This document shows positions 7,027 through 13,820 of a stretch of DNA of 27,402 nucleotides, in pieces. The position numbers were made by a program, and so were the translations under genes. Numbering within the stretch: the first letter of the stretch is position 1; every line of letters starts with the position of its first letter. The DNA comes from Methanomicrobia archaeon (GTDB lineage Archaea > Methanobacteriota_B > Thermococci > Methanofastidiosales > NM3), in the NCBI GenBank assembly GCA_030603445.1, contig JAUVXU010000017.1, positions 1 to 27,402 of the forward strand, given 5' to 3'. Under the pieces are notes generated by a model. The model was not told the DNA's origin. It searched no databases and saw only the letters and a list, made by a program, of their open reading frames with translations.

Positions 7027-8175
7027 ATGAATACCCAAGACAGTTCTAAAAAATCACTTCATAAATATGATCTAGTTGGAGAGTTGGAACACAATATTGC
7101 AACTCTTGATGAACTGGAACGTTATATTTCTCTAGAAAAAAAAGAAAAAAACACACTTTTTAAGATAATAAAGACATATCCTATGAGTATTACGCGCTAC
7201 TACTTATCACTTATAGACCCAAATGATCCAACAGATCCAATACGTAAGATGGTTGTACCCTCATTAGATGAGCTATCTAGAATTGGGTCATTTGACACTA
7301 GTGGGGAGAAAACTAACACAAAAGCAATAGGCCTTCAGCACAAATATGCACAAACAGCACTAATCCTTACGACAAATAAATGCCCTTCTTATTGTAGATT
7401 TTGTTTTCGAAAAAGGCTTGTCGGCTTTTCTGATAAAGAGATAATCTCAAACTTTAATGTGGCACAAAAATACATCTCTGAACACACAGAGATAAATAAT
7501 GTTCTTCTTACTGGAGGCGATCCGTTTTCACTGGAAAATCATATTATAGAACATTTTTTAGAGTCATTTGCAACGATTGATCATTTGGATTTTGTGCGTT
7601 TTGGATCACGCATACCTGTAGTTCTTCCACAACGTATAAGTGAGGACAAGGAGCTTCAGGATATATTCTTAAAGTATTCTACACCGGACATGAGGATTCA
7701 TGTTGTCACGCATTTCAATCATCCCAATGAAGTAACAAAAGAAGCACGTGCGGCAATTGACGTCCTTCTCAAGTGTGGAGTACCTGTACATAATCAGACT
7801 GTACTTATGAAAGGCGTGAATGATTCTCCCAAAGTCATCGCCAAACTACAAAATATGCTCGTTTCCGCAGGTGTAAATCCTTATTATATATTCCAATGTC
7901 GCCCTGTTAAGAAGGTGACACATTTTCAAGTCACGTTAGCACATGGCTTGGATATAATAAATGAGGCAAACAAGCAGATGAATGGTCTTTCAAAGCGTTT
8001 TAAATATATAATGTCCCATAAGACTGGTAAGATAGAAATTATTTCAAAAGATGATGAGTTCATATATTTCAAATATCATCAGGCTAAAGACCCGAAAAAT
8101 ATAGGCAAATTTTTTAAGCTTCCCCTAATTTCATCTGCAAAGTGGTTAGACGACTTAAAAATGGTGACGAAATGA
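7027..8175 (+). CDS. KamA-family radical SAM aminomutase-like protein
   Basis: The protein has 382 residues. The radical SAM cluster motif CPSYCRFC is at 119-126 (Cys119, Cys123, Cys126), followed by FRKRLVG and LLTGGDPFSLEN, as in the lysine 2,3-aminomutase family. The fold and order are right, but the loop that holds the PLP lysine in true lysine 2,3-aminomutases (DAPGGGGK-like) reads SHKTGKIEI at about 330-338. It is therefore a KamA-like protein whose substrate is open: a free amino acid, or a residue on a protein. No beta-lysine acetyltransferase (ablB) is nearby. The gene has its own TATA box and is predicted to be leaderless. The downstream HD gene overlaps its stop in ATGA, so the two products are probably made together. 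Confidence 0.82.
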   Translation: MNTQDSSKKSLHKYDLVGELEHNIATLDELERYISLEKKEKNTLFKIIKTYPMSITRYYLSLIDPNDPTDPIRKMVVPSLDELSRIGSFDTSGEKTNTKAIGLQHKYAQTALILTTNKCPSYCRFCFRKRLVGFSDKEIISNFNVAQKYISEHTEINNVLLTGGDPFSLENHIIEHFLESFATIDHLDFVRFGSRIPVVLPQRISEDKELQDIFLKYSTPDMRIHVVTHFNHPNEVTKEARAAIDVLLKCGVPVHNQTVLMKGVNDSPKVIAKLQNMLVSAGVNPYYIFQCRPVKKVTHFQVTLAHGLDIINEANKQMNGLSKRFKYIMSHKTGKIEIISKDDEFIYFKYHQAKDPKNIGKFFKLPLISSAKWLDDLKMVTK

Positions 8176-8918
8176 ATGCAATTGATAATGACATATGTTC
8201 CTTACTCAAAGGCAGACCTCTTGATTTTTACAATAGTTTGCAAAAATATTCTCCCTATCTTAGTAGTGCTAATAGGATGCTTATGGGGCGATTGGGATAC
8301 AATGACCACGGAATAGTACATGCAAAAATAGTAACTCGCAATGCATTAAGGATACTTGATATTATTAAAGACGACGTTCCACTAAGCATTGTCAAAGATA
8401 AAATAGGGTCTGTGGAAGATAGTACTATTGTTATAATTGCAGCTTCCTTCTTGCATGACATAGGAAACATGGTACACAGAGATTATCACAATACTCACAG
8501 TGTTACACTAGCCCAACCCATTTTAAATGATATACTCCCTAAGTTCTACAATGGCCATATACCTATCATGGCAGAAATTTTGCATGCTATTTATGCACAC
8601 GATGAACATGCGCAGTGCCTTACAACCGAGGCAGGGATTGTTTCGATTGCCGATGGCACTGATATGGAAGAGGGTCGCGGGAGAATACCTTTTAGTCGCG
8701 GAAGAATAGATATTCATTCTGCATCGGCCATGGCCATAGACAAGGTACGGCTGATGCGTGGCGATAAACCCCTTAGAATAGAGGTATTGTTAAATGATAA
8801 TGCTGGTATCTTCCAAATACAGGAAATATTGGGTAAAAAACTCATGACAACTGGGTTGCGCAAGTATGTCGAAATCTACATAGAAAAGGATGATAAAAAA
8901 ATAAAAATAGAACTATAA
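8172..8918 (+). CDS. HD-domain phosphohydrolase
   Basis: The protein has 248 residues from the ATG at 8172. An HD metal site is visible: His at about 50 (GIVHAKIV), SFLHDIGN with His95-Asp96, further His residues at about 140-146, and SIADGTDM with Asp161. The C-terminal 60 residues are beta-rich and probably a separate lid or oligomerisation domain. HD proteins hydrolyse phosphate esters or nucleotides; the substrate here is unknown. A longer reading from 8142 exists, but GGTGA at 8163-8167 stands exactly 4 nt before the ATG at 8172, which overlaps the radical SAM stop as ATGA. Coupling to a KamA-like enzyme is unusual. It ends directly against the histone stop codon. Confidence 0.8.
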   Translation: MNAIDNDICSLLKGRPLDFYNSLQKYSPYLSSANRMLMGRLGYNDHGIVHAKIVTRNALRILDIIKDDVPLSIVKDKIGSVEDSTIVIIAASFLHDIGNMVHRDYHNTHSVTLAQPILNDILPKFYNGHIPIMAEILHAIYAHDEHAQCLTTEAGIVSIADGTDMEEGRGRIPFSRGRIDIHSASAMAIDKVRLMRGDKPLRIEVLLNDNAGIFQIQEILGKKLMTTGLRKYVEIYIEKDDKKIKIEL

Positions 8919-9122
8919 TTATAAGCGTTTAATAGCTAGTTCTATATCTTCTGATTTTACAGTTTTTCGACCAGCATGTTCTGCAAGACGCATAGCTTCT
9001 TGAGCAATCTCGACGCCCCAATCTTCTAAAAATTCTGAAAGTTCTTTTGCTGCACCCTTGCTGACCCTATATGCACCTGCTTTTCTTATAATCTTTTCAA
9101 TCGTTGCAATTGGCAAAGCCAT
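8919..9122 (-). CDS. Archaeal histone
   Basis: The protein has 67 residues, starting MALPIATIEKIIRKAGAYRV, with the single histone fold (helix-strand-helix-strand-helix) and the KSEDIELAIKRL C-terminal helix typical of HMf-like histones. It binds and wraps chromosomal DNA as dimers that stack into longer hypernucleosomes. A reading from 9161 adds 13 residues, but AGGAGGGAT stands 5 nt before the ATG at 9122 and all homologues start at MALP-like residues, so I reject the extension. The stop codon abuts the HD gene stop tail to tail with no base between. There is no tail or fusion. Confidence 0.97.
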   Translation of the reverse strand: MALPIATIEKIIRKAGAYRVSKGAAKELSEFLEDWGVEIAQEAMRLAEHAGRKTVKSEDIELAIKRL

Positions 9123-9160
9123 AATATCCCTCCTTATGTTTTTATGGTTATTTATGAGCA

Positions 9161-9210
9161 TATTTATATATTGTTTTCCTTTTTATAATAAGAAAATATG
9201 TTATATAAAG
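9161..9210 (-). promoter_or_regulatory. Histone promoter region with two TATA boxes
   Basis: Reading the minus strand, CTTTATATAAC (9210-9200) is a near-consensus archaeal TATA box, predicting a start near 9179 and a leader of about 57 nt. A second candidate (TATATAAATA, 9170-9161) predicts a start near 9140. Which one is used cannot be told from sequence. Both lead into the strong ribosome-binding site of the histone gene. Confidence 0.5.
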
Positions 9211-9276
9211 TTTTCGGTAATTATTATTAATTTTTTTTAAAAAATAGCACATATTATTTATGGAGTTGGTGCAATG

Positions 9277-9648
9277 TTAGTATATTGTGCTTGGGGCAAG
9301 ATAATCATATACTTCCTCTACAGACCCAACGATACGTACTTTAATAGGGCCCATTGGGCATTCATCTGAGAAGTTAACTTTTCCCACTGTTGCAACTTGC
9401 TTGTTTATGGAGAACGTGACACTGTTACCAAACGTCCCTTTTTTTAGTATGCGTCGCGCAGTGTCGCGTATGGCATGCGCTAGGATTGCCTCCTTTATTT
9501 TTTCCAGATCCTCAAGTTTATCTGTGGAACCGATAAGGAGATCACCATCAACTTCAAATGCCACGTTAGGAAATAGCAGGTAAAGTGCATTTCTTACTTT
9601 TTCTTCAATTTCTGTTGGGTATATCTGTGTCTTTATTTTTATGTTCAT
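9277..9648 (-). CDS. UPF0201 family RNA-binding domain protein
   Basis: The protein has 123 residues starting MNIKIKTQIYPTEIEEKV. The pattern of an alpha/beta N-terminal half followed by RRILKKG and a short beta-rich end (CPMGPIKVRI) fits the archaeal UPF0201 (COG1325) group, described as RNA-binding or exosome-related by fold. Its precise job is unknown. A longer reading from 9759 exists, but GGTGG stands 4 nt before the ATG at 9648 and the extra residues are low-quality, being out-of-frame sequence of the upstream gene. The gene overlaps the end of the acyl-CoA synthetase gene by 44 bp, so the two are co-transcribed. Confidence 0.82.
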   Translation of the reverse strand: MNIKIKTQIYPTEIEEKVRNALYLLFPNVAFEVDGDLLIGSTDKLEDLEKIKEAILAHAIRDTARRILKKGTFGNSVTFSINKQVATVGKVNFSDECPMGPIKVRIVGSVEEVYDYLAPSTIY

Positions 9649-11020
9649 TGTACCACCGTGAATATGACCACAATGCACCCAAGGCTTTTGCTGCTCGTTC
9701 TGGCGATGGATAGCAGGGAATATCGTTTGCCGCCATATAGCGCATGGATGCTGTTGCAATCTCTCCTGACATGAAGCACGTAATTAAGGTTTTTTCCTTG
9801 TCCCATCCATCAACAAGTGCCCGGGCATGAACTGTCATTCCTATGTTTGTGAAGTTTGGTACCACTACAACAGCCAAAATGGCATCAATCATGGTATCTT
9901 CTTGTAGTATTTTCAAGCTCTTTATATATTCTTCATATCCTGCCTGTGCAATAGTGTCGATTGGATTGTTAGTAGAAGCGTATGGTGGCAATATCTTTTT
10001 TAGTTTTTCTGAGGTCTCTTTTGATAGCTTTGCCACTATTAGACCTTGTTTTTCACATTCATCTGCTGCCAGTATTCCTGGCCCCCCTGCATTTGTGAGT
10101 ATCGCTACTCTATTTCCTGTTGTTTTGTTGAGTGAGAAAACATTGGCCCAGTCTATGAGGTCATCTATTGTATCAGCGCGAAGTATGCCTGCCTGCCTGA
10201 ATGCTGCTTCGTATATATCATCATCACCTGCCATGCTGCCTGTATGCGAAGCTGCGGCACGCGATCCTGAATTAGATTTTCCTGATTTAAGGGCAATAAT
10301 GGGTTTTTTAAGGGAACAGCGTTTGGCAATTTTTATAAATCGTTTGCCGTTTTTTATTCCTTCTATATATAGCGCTATGCTTTTAGTGTCATTGTCTGTA
10401 GCAAGATATTCCACCATATCACAAAAATTTATGTCAACCATATTTCCAAGTGAAATGAACTTGGAAAATCCAATGTTTTCGTATATGGTTTTGTATACTA
10501 TTGCTGCACCCAAAGCGCCACTTTGTGATATAAAAGAGATATGGCCTTTTTTTGAGTCCATGATAAATGTGCCATTCATTGTGATATCGTTGTTTGCAAT
10601 ACCAACTGAATTTGGCCCAACTATCCTAACACCATATTGTTTCGCAACTGCTAAAAGTTCTTGTTCTGTAGATTCGTTTCCTGTCTCAGAGAATCCTGCA
10701 GTGATTATAACAGCTGCTTTCACACCTTTTTTACCACATTCTTCAATCACATCTATGACATAAGTGGCAGGTATTGCAATTATGGCTAGATCAATCTCAT
10801 CTTTGATTGATATGATGGAAGAATATATTTTATTCCCACCTATATTTCCTCCTTTTGAATTTACAAGATATATATGGCCTTTGAATTTTTTGATATTCTT
10901 ATAAATTTCATATCCTATCTTTTTCTTATTTGCAGACGCTCCTATAATAGCAACAGAAAAGGGATAGATTAATTTTGAAAGAGATTTTGATTGTGAGGTG
11001 GTCATATTGCTAGCCTTCAT
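9605..11020 (-). CDS. acdA: Acyl-CoA synthetase (ADP-forming), alpha subunit
   Basis: The protein has 471 residues, close to the normal alpha subunit length. The N-terminal CoA-binding Rossmann domain has AIIGASANKKKIGYEI at about 25-40. The succinyl-CoA-synthetase-like ligase domains contain VGPNSVGI, FISQSGALGAAI and AAASHTGSMAGDD; His259 is the expected phospho-histidine. With a beta (ATP-grasp) subunit it converts acetyl-CoA or another acyl-CoA plus ADP and phosphate to acid, CoA and ATP, the energy-conserving step of archaeal amino-acid or sugar fermentation. No beta subunit lies in this window. The ATG at 11005 is an alternative start: a TATA-like TATATTATAC at about 11029-11038 (as read on plus) would give a leaderless mRNA there. 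UPF0201 overlaps its 3' end. Confidence 0.9.
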   Translation of the reverse strand: MKASNMTTSQSKSLSKLIYPFSVAIIGASANKKKIGYEIYKNIKKFKGHIYLVNSKGGNIGGNKIYSSIISIKDEIDLAIIAIPATYVIDVIEECGKKGVKAAVIITAGFSETGNESTEQELLAVAKQYGVRIVGPNSVGIANNDITMNGTFIMDSKKGHISFISQSGALGAAIVYKTIYENIGFSKFISLGNMVDINFCDMVEYLATDNDTKSIALYIEGIKNGKRFIKIAKRCSLKKPIIALKSGKSNSGSRAAASHTGSMAGDDDIYEAAFRQAGILRADTIDDLIDWANVFSLNKTTGNRVAILTNAGGPGILAADECEKQGLIVAKLSKETSEKLKKILPPYASTNNPIDTIAQAGYEEYIKSLKILQEDTMIDAILAVVVVPNFTNIGMTVHARALVDGWDKEKTLITCFMSGEIATASMRYMAANDIPCYPSPERAAKALGALWSYSRWYNEHKNKDTDIPNRN

Positions 11021-11290
11021 ATTTTTGTATATTATACTAATATGTATGTTTTAATGGTTAAGTAATATTAATTTTTTCTTTTTGAGTATGTCGAAGACAG
11101 ATTTTTTTTTGTTTAGTAACTTTTTAAAATTCATAAGAATTATTTGATGAGATTACTTTATATATGGATATGTATCTGTTATTATATTTTTAATATGTTT
11201 TATATATTTTATTTTATATATTTATATGTAATATTTTAGAATAAATACAAAGCTATTTAAGTAATAACATAGAGTTTTCGTTAAAATATA
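11021..11290. other. AT-rich divergent intergenic region with several TATA-like elements
   Basis: This 270-bp gap separates the minus-strand acyl-CoA synthetase from the plus-strand actin-like gene. It is the most AT-rich stretch of the window. Plus-strand TATA-like sequences occur near 11158-11166, 11212-11228 and 11253-11262. A small hairpin, TGTC-GAA-GACA at 11089-11099, is followed by a run of nine or more T, which resembles a terminator on the plus strand although no plus-strand gene precedes it closely. I see no protein gene here. Confidence 0.45.
11253..11262 (+). promoter_or_regulatory. TATA-like box for the actin-like operon
   Basis: CTATTTAAGT is centred near 11257, predicting transcription from about 11283. 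This leaves room for the GGTGA at 11294-11298 as ribosome-binding site for the GTG at 11303. Confidence 0.45.
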
Positions 11291-11302
11291 ATGGGTGATG
11301 AT

Positions 11303-12388
11303 GTGGCGTTATTTGGTAAAAGTAATAATGATGTAGAAGAAGAAAAAGAGAAGGTTTCAACCGCCCCAACATATATCGGGGCTATAAAATTAGGCACTGC
11401 GAATTCAAATATTACTGCAGGCGACAAACTCATAGGAACTCGTTCCTTGGTGCGTAGAATATTTAAGTCCACCGCGTACGAAAAGTCTACCAAGGTACCA
11501 GACATTATTGTTGGTTCCACAGCTTTAGAGTATGATGGGCTAGGAGAGCTTATTTATATTGTGAACAAAGGCGTTGTGAAAACAAAAGATGCATATTATC
11601 TTGTGGAATATCTTTTCGATCATGCGGAAAAGTTCAACAATACAGACTCAAAGAATCTCAAAATATTTGTAGCTACGCCTTCCATTGCTGCAGAGAATCA
11701 AAAGGAAGAGCTTGAAAAGCTATTAAAAGACTTTGTTTCTGAGGTAAAAATAATAAGTGAACCATTGGGTTCGTTGATATACCATAATTGGGTAACAGGC
11801 GTTTGTGCAGATATAGGCCATGGCACTACAGATTTTACTCTCATACATCAAAAGCTAGCTGTAAAAGATGAGATGGGGGATGTTGTAGCTGATACAATCC
11901 CAAATGGTGGGCGCGATATAGACTTTGCTATCCAGCAGAATATTAAGAGAAAATATGGCGTAGATGTTCCGCTTGAGGAATGCATGCGAATCAAAGAAGA
12001 TTATTGCGGCCCTTATTATGAGTATGTTGTGTTGGGAAAAGAGCTTCCAGAGCTTACTGAAGACATAATTACTGAGGAAGGTACTGCAGAGTGCATAATC
12101 ATTGATAAGGACATAATATCTTCAGTAGACGTTATTATAGATCATATTGCCCGAAAGATAGTTGAGCTTATTGGTAAGTCCCCATTTGCCGTAAGAAAAA
12201 ATATGTATAAAGCAATACTTCTTAATGGCGGTATATCTTCAATACGTGGCCTTGACATAACAGTTCGAAAACACATTGCCGGATATGCGAATCTTGACCT
12301 TGATGCCGTAAATGTAGTTCTTTCACAAGATCCTCTGCATTCATCTCTTCTAGGTGCAAAAAAAGCAGCAGAAATAGTCTTTAGATAG
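11303..12388 (+). CDS. MreB-like actin-fold protein with altered phosphate-1 motif
   Basis: The protein has 361 residues from the GTG at 11303 (365 from the ATG at 11291). After a charged, Glu/Lys-rich N-terminal tail, all actin/MreB segments appear in order: AIKLGTANSN (phosphate 1), KGVVKTKDA (connect 1 region), ADIGHGTTDF (phosphate 2), NGGRDIDFAI, LNGGISSIRGLD (adenosine) and DPLHSSLLGA at the end. Pattern and length are closest to MreB. In phosphate 1 the conserved Asp of DLGTAN is Lys, which should disturb Mg-nucleotide chemistry. Polymerisation or a switch role is inference. GGTGA at 11294 stands 4 nt before the GTG, so I prefer that start. A T-rich tract and then a PRC-barrel/coiled-coil gene follow; both may act with it. 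Confidence 0.85.
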   Translation: MALFGKSNNDVEEEKEKVSTAPTYIGAIKLGTANSNITAGDKLIGTRSLVRRIFKSTAYEKSTKVPDIIVGSTALEYDGLGELIYIVNKGVVKTKDAYYLVEYLFDHAEKFNNTDSKNLKIFVATPSIAAENQKEELEKLLKDFVSEVKIISEPLGSLIYHNWVTGVCADIGHGTTDFTLIHQKLAVKDEMGDVVADTIPNGGRDIDFAIQQNIKRKYGVDVPLEECMRIKEDYCGPYYEYVVLGKELPELTEDIITEEGTAECIIIDKDIISSVDVIIDHIARKIVELIGKSPFAVRKNMYKAILLNGGISSIRGLDITVRKHIAGYANLDLDAVNVVLSQDPLHSSLLGAKKAAEIVFR

Positions 12389-12401
12389 GATTATTACATA
12401 A

Positions 12402-12434
12402 CCTTTTTTAACTTTCTCTTTCTTTTATTTTATT
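12402..12434 (+). terminator. T-rich tract between actin-like and PRC-barrel genes
   Basis: A pyrimidine-rich run with several groups of 4-6 T lies in the 60-bp gap between the two genes. No TATA box for the second gene is seen, so this may be a leaky terminator that lowers expression of the downstream genes rather than the end of the operon. Confidence 0.35.
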
Positions 12435-12448
12435 GGTGGCTAACAAAT

Positions 12449-13030
12449 ATGGATGATAATGCGCTGTATGGGCAATTGTATGGAAAATATGCCGTAGACA
12501 TCGATGGAAAAATACGAGGATATGTGGATAATGTCGATGTTGAGATAAAGGATGGGGAAATTTTCTTTAATCTTGAAATGTACCAATATACACCTTCATA
12601 TAATGTAGGAGTCCTTGATAAGAACAAGTATGGTCCAAAAATAAAGCTTACATTAACTCCAAAAGATATAGTATCTGTCGGAAAGGATTGCATTATAATA
12701 GGATTTGGTAGGATTCCAGATCTCAAGGACATTGAGCGATTCAAGATGGTCATGGTGGAGAATGAGGGCTTGCGCAAACATTACAAAGAATGCCAAGAGG
12801 AGCTTGATGCAGTCACGAATAAGCTTAAAGAAAAAGAAGATGAGTTTTTGGAGCTTCTTGATAGATTGCGCATGCTCAAACGTAAGGAAGATGAGTTTGA
12901 TCTCATAAAAGAAGAGCTTACACGAAAGAATGGCGAGCTTAAGGCGGCTTATGAGTATATGAAAGTTATAGACAAACTAGAGAATAAAGTATCCAAGTTG
13001 CTTCAACAATATGAAGGACAAAAATCATGA
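12449..13030 (+). CDS. PRC-barrel domain plus coiled-coil protein
   Basis: The protein has 193 residues. Residues about 13-86 fit a PRC-barrel: a GKIRGYVDNVDVEIKDGEI strand pair, then LTPKDIVSVGKDCIIIG. Residues about 95-188 are Glu/Lys-rich with heptad spacing and should form a long coiled coil. PRC-barrels are small beta-barrel adaptor domains; archaeal CdpB proteins of this class act in FtsZ/SepF cell division. This protein differs by its coiled coil and its place after an actin-like gene, so a scaffold that links a filament or membrane to RNA or other partners is a reasonable guess (inference). GGTGG stands 9 nt before the ATG. The stop overlaps the next start in ATGA, so it is translationally coupled to the nucleotidyltransferase. 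Confidence 0.78.
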   Translation: MDDNALYGQLYGKYAVDIDGKIRGYVDNVDVEIKDGEIFFNLEMYQYTPSYNVGVLDKNKYGPKIKLTLTPKDIVSVGKDCIIIGFGRIPDLKDIERFKMVMVENEGLRKHYKECQEELDAVTNKLKEKEDEFLELLDRLRMLKRKEDEFDLIKEELTRKNGELKAAYEYMKVIDKLENKVSKLLQQYEGQKS

Positions 13031-13713
13031 AAGAAAAGACGATAGCCTTTCATAGAGAGGATGTCACCTATACGGACGAACATTGGGCATTACTGCAACA
13101 GTTGCGAAAGGAGGCATTTTCTGTTCTTGAAGTTATCGCAATGTACAATCCCGTGGTATATGGGAGCGTGGCACGAGGGGACGTGCACAAAGGAAGTGAT
13201 ATTGATATTTTCGTACCTTATGTGATTTCATCTTATGTATTTGAATTGGCATTAGATTGCTTTGGAATTATGGAAAAAATTATAGCTATGGCCACACCTT
13301 GGCATTTAATCAAGGCACATATCGTACTTTCGAACGGTGTAACTGTGACATTTCCTCTTGTGGATTTTAAAGGATTTGAGAAAGAGTTCTACTATTTCGG
13401 TGGAGCTGTTACTGTAAAAGATATCATAGATGACAGACGTGTTCCAGGTGTTGATAAACGCCTTATGTTAATTCAACCTACCAAAACGGGGCATACCGGG
13501 TCTGAGATAACTGGTAGGGAGGCAAATGTAGCTAAAATAGTTGGTGTTCCAATTGGACTGATACGAGAACGTCAGCAGGTATTAAATAGAAGAAATAAAC
13601 TTGGTAGGACAGGCGTATATTTGTATAGGCATTTGCCACCGGATTCTAACATAGAGTTGGAACTAAAAAAACTTGCAGACAAAGATACAAATATAAAACG
13701 CCGTTATCGCTAG
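13027..13713 (+). CDS. Predicted archaeal nucleotidyltransferase (COG1665-like)
   Basis: The protein has 228 residues. A DNA polymerase beta-type nucleotidyltransferase motif is visible: YGSVARG at 45-51 and GSDIDIFV at 56-63, giving the two metal-binding Asp residues; a third acidic residue is probably in FPLVDF at about 109-114. The C-terminal part (REANVAKIVGVPIGLIRERQ, about 164-183) looks like a helix-turn-helix, followed by a basic tail (KRRYR). It resembles the archaeal predicted nucleotidyltransferases of COG1665. It is not a typical MNT toxin-antitoxin partner: it is longer and no HEPN gene adjoins. It might transfer a nucleotide to a protein, an RNA or a small molecule. It is coupled to the PRC/coiled-coil gene by a 4-bp overlap. 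Confidence 0.75.
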   Translation: MKEKTIAFHREDVTYTDEHWALLQQLRKEAFSVLEVIAMYNPVVYGSVARGDVHKGSDIDIFVPYVISSYVFELALDCFGIMEKIIAMATPWHLIKAHIVLSNGVTVTFPLVDFKGFEKEFYYFGGAVTVKDIIDDRRVPGVDKRLMLIQPTKTGHTGSEITGREANVAKIVGVPIGLIRERQQVLNRRNKLGRTGVYLYRHLPPDSNIELELKKLADKDTNIKRRYR

Positions 13714-13780
13714 TGTTAGATATAGAATTTCCATTATAATAATCTATGATTATATATTATTGATTATGTTTTACAAAAAG

Positions 13781-13790
13781 TTTTATATTT
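13781..13790 (+). promoter_or_regulatory. TATA box for the glycine decarboxylase operon
   Basis: TTTTATATTT is centred near 13785, predicting initiation around 13806-13811. This is just upstream of GGTGT at 13812-13816, which stands 4 nt before the preferred ATG at 13821. Confidence 0.55.
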
Positions 13791-13820
13791 TTCTTTGGAT
13801 ACAGTATGGTAGGTGTGAAA

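Noticed and set aside
9123-9161. N-terminal extension of the histone by 13 residues
   Set aside because: The strong AGGAGGGAT site lies inside this extension, directly before the MALP start, and homologues lack the extra residues.
9649-9759. N-terminal extension of the UPF0201 protein
   Set aside because: The added residues come from out-of-frame acyl-CoA synthetase sequence; GGTGG sits 4 nt before the ATG at 9648.
9843-10763. Long plus-strand open frame (306 codons)
   Set aside because: It is antisense to the acyl-CoA synthetase alpha gene, has low-complexity Ser/Ala/Pro composition and no recognisable domain; it is a shadow of the real gene.
13027-13713. MNT/HEPN toxin-antitoxin module
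   Set aside because: The nucleotidyltransferase is longer than MNT antitoxins and no HEPN-like gene is adjacent.
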